Assembly (NCBI RefSeq): GCF_026262505.1
Contig: NC_067207.1
Location: 12,988,082 to 13,052,081, forward strand
Direction of reading: 5' to 3'
Length of the DNA stretch: 64,000 bases
Origin: Trichomonas vaginalis G3
Taxonomy: Eukaryota; Parabasalia; Trichomonadida; Trichomonadidae
The translations under genes and the position numbers were made by a program. The notes under the pieces are model-generated. The model was not told the DNA's origin, did not search any database, and was given only the letters and a program-made list of their open reading frames with translations. Below are positions 18,044-26,700 of the stretch, piece by piece (position 1 is the stretch's first letter; each line of letters starts with the position of its first letter).

Positions 18044-18934
18044 TTAGTCATCTTCCGACAAAGGACTTTCCAAATCATCTTCATCAAATTTTGGTAAAGC
18101 CTGACTTAAATTTCTCACTCTGTTTAATCTCTTTTCGCATTTTTCAGCAATAATTTCAAGTTTGTTCTTCTGTATTTCCTTTTTTGGACGTATGATCCAA
18201 CTATCGTCATCATCGCTATCAACATTATTCTTTTTGGGCATAGCAGGGTTGGAAATTTCTTTGAAATTTTGAACTTCTTCAACTTCTTTGTAAACGTCGC
18301 TTTCAGACGATATAGGTTCCTCGTCATTGTCTGATTCAGATTTGTCTGTAGTACTTTTCTCGTTTGGAGCATTTGAAATTTTTTTATTTTCAAAAGTCTC
18401 GGATTCTGAACTTATTGGTGTCTCAAAAGATCCATCTGATAATTCTGGAATAGGATATGGACTCTTTTTACCTTTAGCCTTTACCTCGAAATCATCATCA
18501 GAATCATCTGAGAGAGGTTCATCTGTAACTTCTGAATTTGAACTGCTGTGGTCTGAATTTGAATGAGCCTTCTCAATTTTGCTTGTTTTGCGAGTAATTT
18601 TCGAAAATTTTTCACCAAGATCACCATTAGGCTTTTGTATGTTCTTTTTTCTTGTAAGAAAACGATTACTTCTTTGTTTTGGAAATTTGGTTCGGTTAAT
18701 TTTCGTGATTCCCTTTTGTTCGATTGAGAATAAATTCTCGGTGAGTAATGTTTTATCGAATTTGTAATTTGATGGATTTGCCATTGATTTGATCACTTGA
18801 TTAACCACTTTATTCTGGTCATTTGGGATTTCATTGAGAATCTTCTCATCATTTTGAGAAAACTCAGTTAGTATCCCTATTATGGGTACGGAGGCACTGC
18901 GCGCCTCCTTACCCATTATATGTGAATTTGACAC
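18044..18934 (-). CDS. Host acidic Ser/Asp-rich protein gene, 5' end replaced by a Maverick TIR
   Basis: The frame is 296 codons. From EFSQNDEKILNEIPNDQNKV onward it is host sequence: a basic region (TKFPKQRSNRFLTRKKNIQK), then Ser/Asp/Glu-rich tracts (DEPLSDDSDDDFEVKAKGKK; SSESETFENKKIS) and an acidic C-terminus (DEDDLESPLSEDD). It is disordered and nuclear-looking, with no family recognised. The first 23 or so codons (MSNSHIMGKEARSASVPIIG, then ILT) are read from the left TIR of element B, which is inserted here. The displaced host start (MLTVRKE) lies at 46739-46761. The element therefore replaced seven codons with a longer in-frame lead and removed the native promoter. Confidence 0.7.
   Translation of the reverse strand: MSNSHIMGKEARSASVPIIGILTEFSQNDEKILNEIPNDQNKVVNQVIKSMANPSNYKFDKTLLTENLFSIEQKGITKINRTKFPKQRSNRFLTRKKNIQKPNGDLGEKFSKITRKTSKIEKAHSNSDHSSSNSEVTDEPLSDDSDDDFEVKAKGKKSPYPIPELSDGSFETPISSESETFENKKISNAPNEKSTTDKSESDNDEEPISSESDVYKEVEEVQNFKEISNPAMPKKNNVDSDDDDSWIIRPKKEIQKNKLEIIAEKCEKRLNRVRNLSQALPKFDEDDLESPLSEDD
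18861..18865. repeat. Target duplication AACTC, left copy
   Basis: AACTC directly precedes the left TIR of element B (AGTTAGTA at 18866), and AACTC directly follows the right TIR (TACTAACT) at 46739-46743. Polintons usually duplicate six bases; here five are exact and the sixth differs on either side. Confidence 0.6.
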
Positions 18935-19110
18935 TTTACGAAACCGGTAACGTATATTTTACAACACAACCATAACACCAACTTAACCATAAATATTTAC
19001 AAAACCGTCTGACACATAAACGACTTCACTAACGACTTCACTAACGAATTCACTACCGTCCTCACTAAATAAAAAATAACCTTATTTTTATTTTTTTAAA
19101 ATTTTTTATT
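18866..19110. repeat. Outer left TIR of element B
   Basis: It matches the right end in reverse complement: AGTTAGTA, then GGGTACGGAGGCACTGCGCG and CTCCTTACCCATTATATGTG, then ACGTATATTTTACAACACAA. GGGTACGGAGGC pairs with GCCTCCTTACCC, giving a terminal hairpin with a GCGC-type centre. It also contains in-frame sense codons that now begin the acidic host gene. Confidence 0.85.
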
Positions 19111-19115
19111 TCATT
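19111..19115 (+). promoter_or_regulatory. Initiator TCATT before the 19124 gene
   Basis: TCATT lies nine bases before the ATG at 19124, preceded by an AT box (AAAAAATAACCTTATTTTTA) that resembles the AACGCTAATTTT boxes found before other element genes. Confidence 0.5.
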
Positions 19116-19123
19116 ACAAAGAC

Positions 19124-19558
19124 ATGTCCGACTACATTTACTATGACTCTTTCCCAGAACATTTCCGTGAACTATTCAAAACTCAAGTAAAACTGAGAAA
19201 CATGCATTTTAACAAAGACAGACCCATTGACGATGAAAGAAACCCTGAATATATTACAATCCCTTATGACGCAAAGTTCATTGCATACATTCCTTATGGT
19301 CGCAGAGGAACGAAAACTATTTCAACAAAGAACAAAAATTATTTCTGGAGCGATGAAGAAAATTGCCTTATCTACATAAATGCATACTTAAATAAAGCTA
19401 CATATTGTACAAAAGAAGGTTGGACTGGATTTGAGCTCTACATATACGACGACGATGGAAACAGACGTTGTGTATACCCATACGATAATATGTACCATTG
19501 TTTTCATCAAGCATTAAACGAATACATAGTCAGTAAGGGTCTCATTCCTGCTGAGTAG
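19124..19558 (+). CDS. Unknown TIR-adjacent Maverick protein, 144 aa
   Basis: It begins MSDYIYYDSFPEHFRELFKT. The protein is rich in Tyr and acidic residues, with strands such as DAKFIAYIPYGRRGTKTIST, CLIYINAYLNKATYCTKEGW and FELYIYDDDGNRRCVYPYDN. The strand-D-D-G-N-R-strand arrangement recalls the small domain at 21200-21526 and 46207-46533, which occupies the same TIR-adjacent place at the other ends; the resemblance is weak. It looks whole and has its own initiator. Confidence 0.5.
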   Translation: MSDYIYYDSFPEHFRELFKTQVKLRNMHFNKDRPIDDERNPEYITIPYDAKFIAYIPYGRRGTKTISTKNKNYFWSDEENCLIYINAYLNKATYCTKEGWTGFELYIYDDDGNRRCVYPYDNMYHCFHQALNEYIVSKGLIPAE

Positions 19559-19559
19559 A

Positions 19560-19770
19560 AATGTTATCTCAATAGTTTTCGTCATTTATATAAAAAAAAA
19601 TAAAAATAAAATAAAAAATAAACTTAAAAATAAATGATATCACCACCCTCACACGTATGAAAACATACCACAAAAAATAAATTTAGGGTAGATGGGTATA
19701 TCTAACCCGATTTCTAACCTCATTTCTACCCTGTTGAATTCATTGCTTTATAACTATCTTCCTTGGTTTC
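19560..19770. repeat. Inverted copy of 46024-46230
   Basis: In reverse complement this reads GAATTCAACAGGGTAGAAAT, GAGGTTAGAAATCGGGTTAG, TATGTTTTCATACGTGTGAG and the first codons MTKTIEI, matching the right arm at 46024-46230. It ties the outer left end to the right end, because the inner left end lacks this block. Confidence 0.8.
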
Positions 19771-19852
19771 TTTTTAGTTGCTTTCTTAACATCTGTCTCC
19801 AACTTGACTGTCTTTCTTCTTCGTCCGTAATGATACCAATTACTTCCACCAG

Positions 19853-20275
19853 TCAATGGGTCAAATGGTCGTTCATAAGGGTTTCCATACATTCCATAAG
19901 GTCCGTATGGATAAACCGCTGGTGGAAGTTGTGAGAAGAAACATTTTCTTTAGTTCCATCGACTCTATTTAAATGCATTGTTTCACCTTTCATCTGGTCA
20001 TTAAAGTCTTTTGCGTGTTTTGCAAACTCATCGTCCTTTCCTAAAGCATTTTCTGACTCAGTCGCAACCAAATTGGATGCTTTATTTATGATCCCTATTT
20101 TATTTAATCTTAACTTCTTTGCAACCCAGCCTCCAATCTTTCCTTTATTTGCATCTAATGTCTTTGAAACCCTTCCTCCACTCATTTTATTTACTGCGTC
20201 ATAAGCTCCAAGTGCTTTTGCTCCAAATGCTAATGCTTTTGTTCCCATTGCGCCTAAAGCTGCCCAAGCTACCAT
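19853..20275 (-). CDS. Ala/Gly/Lys-rich small virion-type protein, 140 aa
   Basis: It starts at 20275: MVAWAALGAMGTKALAFGAK, followed by a basic glycine-rich stretch (GGRVSKTLDANKGKIGGWVA, then KKLRLNK) and a soluble tail (DDEFAKHAKDFNDQMKGETM). A short hydrophobic, positively charged N-terminal half of this kind suits a capsid-interior or membrane-disrupting protein, comparable in style with 6124-6518 in element A. The C-terminal third may be altered. It lies in a three-gene row with 20276-20821. Confidence 0.45.
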   Translation of the reverse strand: MVAWAALGAMGTKALAFGAKALGAYDAVNKMSGGRVSKTLDANKGKIGGWVAKKLRLNKIGIINKASNLVATESENALGKDDEFAKHAKDFNDQMKGETMHLNRVDGTKENVSSHNFHQRFIHTDLMECMETLMNDHLTH

Positions 20276-20500
20276 TTACACCATATTAAAATCATCTCTC
20301 TTCAATATTATCTCATAAAAGTTCTCGTTACTGGAGAAAGTCAATGAAACATAAACGTTCTCACGGGCTTCGCCCTCACCGCTTTGCGGTCTATCTAACT
20401 TATTTCTTATATCATCTATACGCTTCAAAATGTCTGAACAATTGCTAACATCTTCTACAACAATTATTTCATCATGAATGACCTTCAAAAACAAACTCAT
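20276..20500 (-). CDS. Small element B protein, 74 aa
   Basis: It begins MSLFLKVIHDEIIVVEDVSN and ends ENVYVSLTFSSNENFYEIIL. It directly abuts the next gene upstream (20501). The end phrase FSSNENF resembles VYSNENF found just inside the inner TIR at 20890-20905, suggesting that a second related gene lay there before the inner end was joined. Function unknown. It contains two tiny GC hairpins (GGGCTTCGCCC and CCGCTTTGCGG). Confidence 0.4.
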   Translation of the reverse strand: MSLFLKVIHDEIIVVEDVSNCSDILKRIDDIRNKLDRPQSGEGEARENVYVSLTFSSNENFYEIILKRDDFNMV

Positions 20501-20821
20501 TTAATATGCTATTAAAATCATCTCAATAATGAGTCCATCCTTTCCGTCTTTAGGTAGCACAACATCTTTCATTGAAGAAGGTTCGACAAGTCTTATGTTA
20601 AACTTACTGACAAAGTTTGTTATACTATAATGCTTCGGTGGCGAATACATATAGTTTGAAAGACATAATATAGATTCTTCAGCAAATTCACTTATACTGG
20701 ATTTTATAACAATGTTCTCACGAGACCAAATACCACCAATTGACAATCTTGTAAGCAATCCTGCTGAACCTTCTACTGTAAACGTCGATGGTAACATTCC
20801 ACGAAGGTCATCTATTGACAT
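20501..20821 (-). CDS. Small element B protein, 106 aa
   Basis: It begins MSIDDLRGMLPSTFTVEGSA and continues SIGGIWSRENIVIKSSISEF, ending KDGKDGLIIEMILIAY. Beta-rich, with a C-terminal strand pair typical of small capsid-associated jelly-roll proteins, but no family is recognised. Same strand and no gap with 20276-20500. It looks whole. Confidence 0.4.
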   Translation of the reverse strand: MSIDDLRGMLPSTFTVEGSAGLLTRLSIGGIWSRENIVIKSSISEFAEESILCLSNYMYSPPKHYSITNFVSKFNIRLVEPSSMKDVVLPKDGKDGLIIEMILIAY

Positions 20822-20911
20822 CTTTGAGTCACTGAATTTAAATATTTTCTTAAAGCAATCGTCATTATCTAATCATGCAATAGCTTTGAAGTTTTCATTC
20901 GAATATACATC

Positions 20912-21190
20912 AGTTAGTATACATATCTTCAGTACGGTGGCACTGCGCTCCATCTTACCGAAGTTATGTCAATCTGACACTTTACAAAACCATTAACGTA
21001 TATTTTACATCGCATATGCAATATTTCTAATAACCTTAAACTATTTCTGCCACGTAAAGTATTTATCACATAAACCACCTCATCTCACCTCTCTGTACGT
21101 TATATATTGTGCGCAGGTCATTGCCCATGGCAACTCCCCGCGACACAATGCACGTGCATGAAAAAATAAACGTTCTCACTAACGTTCTCA
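20912..21190. repeat. Inner left TIR within element B
   Basis: AGTTAGTATACATATC, then AGTACGGTGGCACTGCGCTC and CTGACACTTTACAAAACCAT, then ACGTATATTTTACA, matches both the 18866 and 46738 ends but is more diverged (roughly 20-30 percent by eye). It marks the end of a second element of the same family that was inserted into, or fused with, the outer one. No target duplication could be paired with it. The last part carries a short GTTCTCACTAAC repeat. Confidence 0.75.
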
Positions 21191-21199
21191 CTAATGTTC

Positions 21200-21526
21200 T
21201 CATTTACAAAAGTATTGCAACTCTTTCCATTGCTGTGCTTCACATAATAGTTCATATTCTTCAGTATCACTACTGTCGCTCCAATCGTCTGAGTCAAAGT
21301 CGCTGTCATAATTAATGTTTATAAGTTTTGACAAATGTAATGAAACACGCTTACCGTTTGTATCTACTGCTTGTATATATCTTCCATTATGTTTGCTATC
21401 ATAAATGCTCAAACTAACTTTACCCTTTCTCCCTCGTATCTGATAGAATGTATTTTCATGAGGAACGAAGAACAAATTCTTGAACTCATGACCGTTGTAG
21501 TTTGTTATCTCAATAGTTTTCGTCAT
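21200..21526 (-). CDS. TIR-adjacent small domain protein (MTKTIEI family), left copy
   Basis: The start at 21526 is chosen by the right copy: MTKTIEITNYNGHEFKNLFF. Strands follow (NTFYQIRGRKGKVSLSIYDS; NGRYIQAVDTNGKRVSLHLS) and then an acidic Asp/Ser linker and a helical end (EYELLCEAQQWKELQYFCK). The strand part matches the C-terminal domain of the HNH protein at 41497-42075 (YGKHEFDDLYYDPEQDLFYF). The function is therefore possibly DNA binding. About 88 percent identical to the right copy at 46207-46533. It looks whole. Confidence 0.6.
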   Translation of the reverse strand: MTKTIEITNYNGHEFKNLFFVPHENTFYQIRGRKGKVSLSIYDSKHNGRYIQAVDTNGKRVSLHLSKLININYDSDFDSDDWSDSSDTEEYELLCEAQQWKELQYFCK

Positions 21527-21573
21527 TACATCCAAATAAAAATTTTCAGTAAAAATAAAACTAATGAAATATT

Positions 21574-21816
21574 TTATTCCTCACTGTCGTCTGCTTTATC
21601 CAACTCTTCTAGCTTCTTCCTAAGTTCAGCAATGTTGTCCTCATGAAGTTTAATCTTCCTTAATATACCTTCTCTATCTAATGGTTGTTTTATCTTTCTA
21701 AACTGAACTCTACCATCCTTCATAGTATGAATGTAAAAACCTTCTGGAATAGTTCCTGATTTAATGTATTCTACCAAGAACTTTTGTTTCATTGCTTCAG
21801 TGACTTTAGTCGTCAT
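21574..21816 (-). CDS. Small-domain protein (SG-x-P-Y family), 80 aa
   Basis: It begins MTTKVTEAMKQKFLVEYIKS, then GTIPEGFYIHTMKDGRVQFR, then KIKQPLD, followed by a helix (RKIKLHEDNIAELRKKLEEL) and an acidic tail. This is the minimal version of the domain also at the start of 5356-5940 and 23955-24389. It looks whole. A second copy lies in the right arm near 45811. Confidence 0.55.
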   Translation of the reverse strand: MTTKVTEAMKQKFLVEYIKSGTIPEGFYIHTMKDGRVQFRKIKQPLDREGILRKIKLHEDNIAELRKKLEELDKADDSEE

Positions 21817-21864
21817 TTTACTCTAAATAAAATGTTCAAATAAAATAAAAATAACGTTATTTTT

Positions 21865-22323
21865 TCAGTAAGGAAACGCAGGAGTTTTACGATTTATTTG
21901 AGGAGTAGGTTCTGGTTTAAATGTTGGCGTCGGTTTAGGAGTTGACTTTTGAACAGGAGTTTGTACTTCCATAGGTTCAGGAGTCATTGAAGGTTTTGCT
22001 TGTGAAGGCGTTGGTTTTGGCGAAGGTGTTGGAGTTTGTTTAACTTCAGCTACTTCAGTATTATTTACAACATTTGCTTTATTTCTTTTCAACATCATAA
22101 CGGCTCCTTCTGTAGCTAGCAAACCTAGTGGGAGACCATATCTTATATAAGGACTTGACCAAATGCTATTTTTGACAGGAGCTGGTGGAACACCTAATCT
22201 TGGTGAGACTGCTCTTTGCCATTGTGCAGCTCGTAAGAAATATTCAATAGGTGCTCCATAATCGTTTGGTAAAGTTTGTTTCATAGATGGTGAAGGTTCA
22301 CGAGAGCTTGATGAAGAACTCAT
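21865..22323 (-). CDS. Pro/Thr-rich virion-cluster protein, 152 aa, left copy
   Basis: It begins MSSSSSSREPSPSMKQTLPN. A compact part (APIEYFLRAAQWQRAVSPRL; SSPYIRYGLPLGLLATEGAV) holds one short hydrophobic segment, and the C-terminal half is a Thr/Pro/Lys repeat tail (QTPTPSPKPTPSQAKPSMTP). The tail suggests a flexible spacer. It always follows the capsid gene, so a structural role is likely. It looks whole here; a near-identical copy is at 45305-45762. Confidence 0.5.
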   Translation of the reverse strand: MSSSSSSREPSPSMKQTLPNDYGAPIEYFLRAAQWQRAVSPRLGVPPAPVKNSIWSSPYIRYGLPLGLLATEGAVMMLKRNKANVVNNTEVAEVKQTPTPSPKPTPSQAKPSMTPEPMEVQTPVQKSTPKPTPTFKPEPTPQINRKTPAFPY

Positions 22324-22353
22324 TTATAAGCTTTAAAAATAAACGTTCATCCT

Positions 22354-23928
22354 TTATTCCTCACTGTCGTCCGTAGCTAAGTTATAGTCATCTAATCTTA
22401 TTATGGGGATGCCATTAGCACGCACCTGAATGGCAAAGCAACAATCCCTCATAAATCCAATAAGTGGCTTTGGTACATTTTCAGTTGCTAGTTCAATAGG
22501 TCCTTTAACAGACAAATTGTATGTTATTGGAGCAGTAGATGTTTGACCTTGCTGGAAGCAAAAGTCCACTTCTGTTGGAAAACCACATAAGAAATGTGTG
22601 TTGTCATAGCTATCCCATTTATGTTCCACACTACCATCATCCACCAATGACCTCATAACATCTTCATTAAATCCTATCATATCATTGTTTGTATTGCAGG
22701 CGTTCGCAACCATTTCATAAAATACAGGTCCATATGATTTTTCAGGTTCTGCAGGCATATTTCCATAAGCTCCCATGGAAAGCTGAAGATATTTAAACTT
22801 AGGGTTCTCAAAATTAACATAATAGTTGTCTTTCTTTCTAAATAGTGCCCAAATACTTTTAACATTAATAGGCGTATAAGCTGCTGTAAATGTTGCACTT
22901 GAACTATCTGTATTCTTTGAGAATGAACCGTCCATAGGAATCCAATCCATAACTTTAACAGGAAAACATAAAGCCTCGTTTGTATAATGTTCTACAAGTT
23001 CTGTATAAATGTTAGGGTCTAAAGAGAATGACTTTGGATGAATGAACATTCATTAAAATCCATCTTTGTTCGAAATAGTTGCTGGGTTACAGTTGTAATA
23101 GTAACTGTTCCACTAGCTTCTACTGCCTTCGTTATCATAGTGAATGGTTCATTCCATGGAACAAATTTATTTGTCGGTGGATTTGAATCTGAAGCAAATG
23201 CAACTTTAAGAGTTGGATTGAAAGCAATGATATCATTTACAGATATAGATGTGCATTGTAAGGCGTCGCTACTGAACTTTACTTTAAGCTGAATGTTTCC
23301 TGCAAAAGCTGGAATAAATCGAATAGCTTCTAATGGAAGGAATCTTCTAACAGGAATTCTTAAACAAAGCTTAAAATCAAATGATTTTCCTGCTGTAATT
23401 GGACCACTAACAATTTGTCCTGTTCTGCATGTTCCCGAATGACTCCATACATCTTCATGTCGAGTCTTTGAGAAAACATCTACTTTCTTTATTTGTTCGG
23501 TAGTTTTGTGAGTTTGAAGTTATATATGCTTCTTCTCTTGCGTTGTCTTGAGAATATACGATACGACCATTTGCAAGGATTTGATATCCAGCAACTGCAT
23601 AGAAAGCGTCATCGAAACCAATCCAAAATCCTGGTGGGTTTGTTTTATTGGAACCTGAACCAATTTCTTTATCTACAATAAATTGACCTTCCATTTTATA
23701 CGTAATGAATGTATTGTAAAGGTCCAACATATTTTCACCAGGAGGTGAGAGATTGAATGTTACCCATGTGTTATCTTTAGCAGTTCCAGGTTGTGATGGA
23801 ATCTTTGCGTCAGAATATTTTCTATTAGTGTCACCAATTTGAACTGCATTGTCTATGATAACAAAATATGAGCGAATCTGATGAATATGCTCTGCTGGAG
23901 TAAATTCGTTTAGCTGTTCGTTCTGCAT
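22354..23928 (-). pseudogene. Major capsid protein, double jelly-roll type, left copy (fossil)
   Basis: The N-terminus is MQNEQLNEFTPAEHIHQIRS. Recognisable capsid segments include TWVTFNLSPPGENMLDLYNT, YKMEGQFIVDKEIGSG, LRIPVRRFLPLEAIRFIPAF and GNIQLKVKF in the first jelly roll, and SKNTDSSSATFTAAYTPINV, WALFRKKDNYYVNFENPKFK and GFPTEVDFCFQQGQ in the second. Size and strand content fit Polinton major capsid proteins, which form the icosahedral shell. It is an inverted near-identical copy of 43702-45274. Broken. Confidence 0.75.
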
Positions 23929-23954
23929 GTATTTACTTCAGATAAAATATCTAT

Positions 23955-24389
23955 TTACTTCATTATTCTCACTCTTCTTCTTGGCATTCGTGGTGGAAGT
24001 TGTTTCTTGACATTTTCAATGAACTGTACATTCTCTTTTGTCTCAACTTCTTTCACTGGCGGGTCAGGATTCTTTGACTCGGTTTGTTTTTCAATGAAAT
24101 TCACGAACTTTGCAATAAGCTCTTGGTTCGTTATTGAAAGTACATCTGGCTTTTTTTCTTCTGGTTCTATTGACTTTTCAGTTTGAATAGAAGGCTTAAC
24201 ATGGGCTTCGTGGACTTCACCCTTACCATACACCTTAATGTTGTCGCTTTCTGCATTCGCTAATGGAACCTTTCTTTTTCTTACGTATATTTTACCATCT
24301 TTACTCTGACTTACGTAATAGAAAGGATGTTGTATTCCTCTTGCGTCATTTAATATAATAGACTCTCGCTCTGATTTTGACAAGCTCAT
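23955..24389 (-). CDS. Small-domain protein with Glu/Lys tail, 144 aa, left copy
   Basis: The N-terminal domain MSLSKSERESIILNDARGIQ, HPFYYVSQSKDGKIYVRKRK is the helix / P-x-Y-V / DG / RKxK unit shared with 5356-5940. A charged linker and a helix (ITNQELIAKFVNFIEKQTES) follow, ending with a strongly basic tail (LPPRMPRRRVRIMK) suited to nucleic-acid binding. It lies immediately upstream of the capsid gene. It looks whole; the right copy at 43273-43674 has a shorter linker. Confidence 0.5.
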   Translation of the reverse strand: MSLSKSERESIILNDARGIQHPFYYVSQSKDGKIYVRKRKVPLANAESDNIKVYGKGEVHEAHVKPSIQTEKSIEPEEKKPDVLSITNQELIAKFVNFIEKQTESKNPDPPVKEVETKENVQFIENVKKQLPPRMPRRRVRIMK

Positions 24390-24434
24390 TTTACATTGGT
24401 TAAAGTTTTAAGTTAGATTTTTATCCGCAGTCAA

Positions 24435-24671
24435 ATGACTCAGACAATAGATGTTGAAGCATTGAAGAAAGAAATTCGTGAGCAAATTTTATCCGAACTG
24501 AAGGAACAAAAACAAGAACAAAAGCCAGAGAGACCAAAGAGAAAACTTAGTGAAAAACAACTAGCTGCATTAGCTGCTGGAAGACAAAAGAACCCAAGAC
24601 TACTGGCGAAAAAAGCTAGAGAAGAAGCTGAAGCAAAAGCTAGAGAAGAAGCAAAAGCAAAGAAAGAGTAA
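24435..24671 (+). CDS. Small basic coiled-coil protein, 78 aa, left copy
   Basis: It begins MTQTIDVEALKKEIREQILS; residues 1-30 form one charged helix, followed by RKLSEKQLAALAAGRQKNPR and an Ala/Lys/Glu repeat helix (AKKAREEAEAKAREEAKAKK). This looks like a DNA- or scaffold-binding peptide. Divergent from the capsid row, 22 bases before the next gene. Copy at 42997-43227. Confidence 0.5.
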   Translation: MTQTIDVEALKKEIREQILSELKEQKQEQKPERPKRKLSEKQLAALAAGRQKNPRLLAKKAREEAEAKAREEAKAKKE

Positions 24672-24692
24672 ATGGGTTATTTTTCGAACTAA

Positions 24693-25402
24693 ATGTATAG
24701 ACAAATACCTTTATCTGTTGCGTTCAGTAGTGAAAACCCTGACGTCAAAATAAAGGGGAACAGAGTAACGTTTAAGTTTCCAACAGACTGGATTGTGAAC
24801 ATAAATGAAGAGAAGTACATTGGCATAACAAATATGTATATAACACGTGCTTTCAGAAAGGTTGACTTTATACTTCAAGTCGAGATAGAAAATGACGAAC
24901 AGTCTTTAAGCGACCAAAACATTCACATATCCAAATACTTTAAAGACGATACAACATTGTTGCAATGTATGATTTCATTTAATGAGATGTTCGAGAAAAA
25001 GTTCAACATTGAAGTACAAACTTTACAGCCTTTACGTGAGTTTCTTGCACAACTGAAAGAAGAAGGTAGTCAGCCACAACTTATAGACTTTCATTATGAA
25101 TTTAATGAAAATGAAGATGGAACACATGACTGTCAGTTTGTTGTATTCTCACCATTCAATGAAGTCGCTAAAGAGAAAGAAAATCCATTACGTATAAAAT
25201 TTCAAATCTCTGAACCAAGTGATGATTTCAAGAATGTTTTCAATTATGATGCAATGCTTCCGAGGAAAAATGAATTTTCAAAGATTGTAACACCCGGCAT
25301 TTGGGATAGAAAGCAAGCTATTCTTTTCTCTAATATAGCCAAAGGCGTTGAAAATGAGTTCATTGGTCATACAAGAACTTCACCACTTCCTAACCCTAAA
25401 TA
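24693..25402 (+). pseudogene. Minor virion protein (MYRQIPL family), left copy, cut by mariner
   Basis: It begins MYRQIPLSVAFSSENPDVKI, then FKFPTDWIVNINEEKYIGIT, YITRAFRKVDFILQVEIEND and a helical/linker middle. The right-arm copy (42117-42972) continues to an end containing DRKDCLYIEAQLLN, a pattern of penton or minor capsid proteins. Here the mariner joins after LPNPKY. Its place beside the capsid row supports a minor capsid role. Confidence 0.55.
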
Positions 25403-26700
25403 TAGGGTGTCCAAATGTGCGTTTAGCACAGCGCTCTATATGAGACTATTAAAGGAGATATATGCTGATTATAAATATATAATAAAAAATATGAATATAT
25501 GTATATGATGAGTATGTTGTATTTTGGCGCCATGCCGGTATATAAAATGAATTTTGAGACAAGAGGCGGTTTCGCGGGAAATTTTGGCGGGATTTTTTTC
25601 ATTTTTTAATGAATCATAAAGAAAACATCCTCGCTCTTGCAAAAAAATGCAAAGACTGTAAAAAAATCTACGAGACATTGGTAAAATGCTTCGGTATGGA
25701 TGCTCCTAGCTATTCCACTGTAACGTATCATGTTAGGATGTATCACTTCATGAACAAAAAGGCGCCCATCATAAAAATTGACAAAAAATCGCCGGATCAA
25801 AGAAAAATCAAAGCAATTCTTCAAGCGCTAGATGAAGACCCAAGAGCATCACTCAGAAGGATAGAGGAGATGACAAAGATACCATGTACAACAGTCAGTT
25901 ATTATCTGCACAATTATTTGAACTACAAACTAGCGTATACACGTTGGGTTCCGCACAACCTTAATTCAGTTCAAAAAAAATCTAGAGTCCAATCTTCGAA
26001 AGAGCTCCTCTCTATATTGGGTGCGTATCAATCCAAGAAGTTTCGCTTTTTAGTAACAGGGGACGAGTCTTGGTTTCAATATGCAACAGAAGCCAAAATC
26101 ATGTGGATCCCGAAGGATGAAAATCCGCAAACATTCCCGAAGAAAAAAATTGACACACCAATGATGATGTTGTCGGTTTTTTGGGGCGTGAATGGCATCA
26201 TCGCAATTGATATTCTTCAAAAACCTAATACGATGAATGCTCAGTATCTAATTGACAATGTTCTTACTCAAATTATCAATTCTGATGAGTTTGAGAAATC
26301 CAAACAACAAAAACAAAAGTTTGCAATTCATTTTGATAATTCAAGAGTTCACAAAAGTCATAAGGTAATGAATTACTTGTTGGAAAACAATGTCAAAGTT
26401 GTTCCAAACCCAATTTATTCACCTGATATTGCACCCTCTGACTTTTATTTATTCGGCACGCTAAAAAAGAGAGCTGAAGGACGCGAATTCGCGAGTCCAG
26501 ATGATCTTGAAAATTTTGTAAGAGAGCAATTTGAGCAATTTTCTCATGATGATTTAAAGCGTGTCTTTCAAGCCTGGATCGATCGCTGCGAACGCGTGAT
26601 TGAATCCAATGGTGATTATATTTAAATAAACTTTATATATATGTAACTTGTTTATTTCTATTCGCAGTATTCAGGTTTGTGCTAAACACACCTTTGGATA
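25403..26700 (+). mobile_element. mariner transposon (Tvmar1-like), right terminus shortened
   Basis: The left TIR reads TAGGGTGTCCAAATGTGCGT, then TTAGCAC; the right end, in reverse complement, reads TATCCAAAGGTGTGTTTAGC, then AC. The TCCAAA...GTTTAGCAC core agrees at both ends, but the right end lacks the outer AGGGTG bases. About 1.3 kb, one transposase gene, TA-rich borders. The two flanks do not belong together: the left flank is a plus-strand minor virion gene, the right flank a minus-strand member of the same gene family, and both lose their C-terminal ends here. A rearrangement at the mariner is more likely than simple insertion. Confidence 0.85.
25609..26625 (+). CDS. mariner transposase, 338 aa, intact
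   Basis: An uninterrupted frame of full family length. The N-terminal third has two helix-turn-helix regions (YETLVKCFGMDAPSYSTVTY; SLRRIEEMTKIPCTTVSYYL), then the WVPHNL linker motif. The catalytic D,D,34D set is visible: TGDESWFQYA, IHFDNSRVHKSH and YSPDIAPSDFYLFG. The enzyme cuts and pastes the transposon at TA dinucleotides. A TCATT initiator lies six bases before the ATG (25599-25603), so it appears host-promoter-compatible. Trichomonas vaginalis is known for many near-identical mariners, and this copy fits. Confidence 0.93.
   Translation: MNHKENILALAKKCKDCKKIYETLVKCFGMDAPSYSTVTYHVRMYHFMNKKAPIIKIDKKSPDQRKIKAILQALDEDPRASLRRIEEMTKIPCTTVSYYLHNYLNYKLAYTRWVPHNLNSVQKKSRVQSSKELLSILGAYQSKKFRFLVTGDESWFQYATEAKIMWIPKDENPQTFPKKKIDTPMMMLSVFWGVNGIIAIDILQKPNTMNAQYLIDNVLTQIINSDEFEKSKQQKQKFAIHFDNSRVHKSHKVMNYLLENNVKVVPNPIYSPDIAPSDFYLFGTLKKRAEGREFASPDDLENFVREQFEQFSHDDLKRVFQAWIDRCERVIESNGDYI

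Noticed and set aside
25403-26700. Simple mariner insertion with TA duplication.
   Set aside because: The right end lacks the outer TIR bases and the two flanks belong to different genes in opposite orientation.
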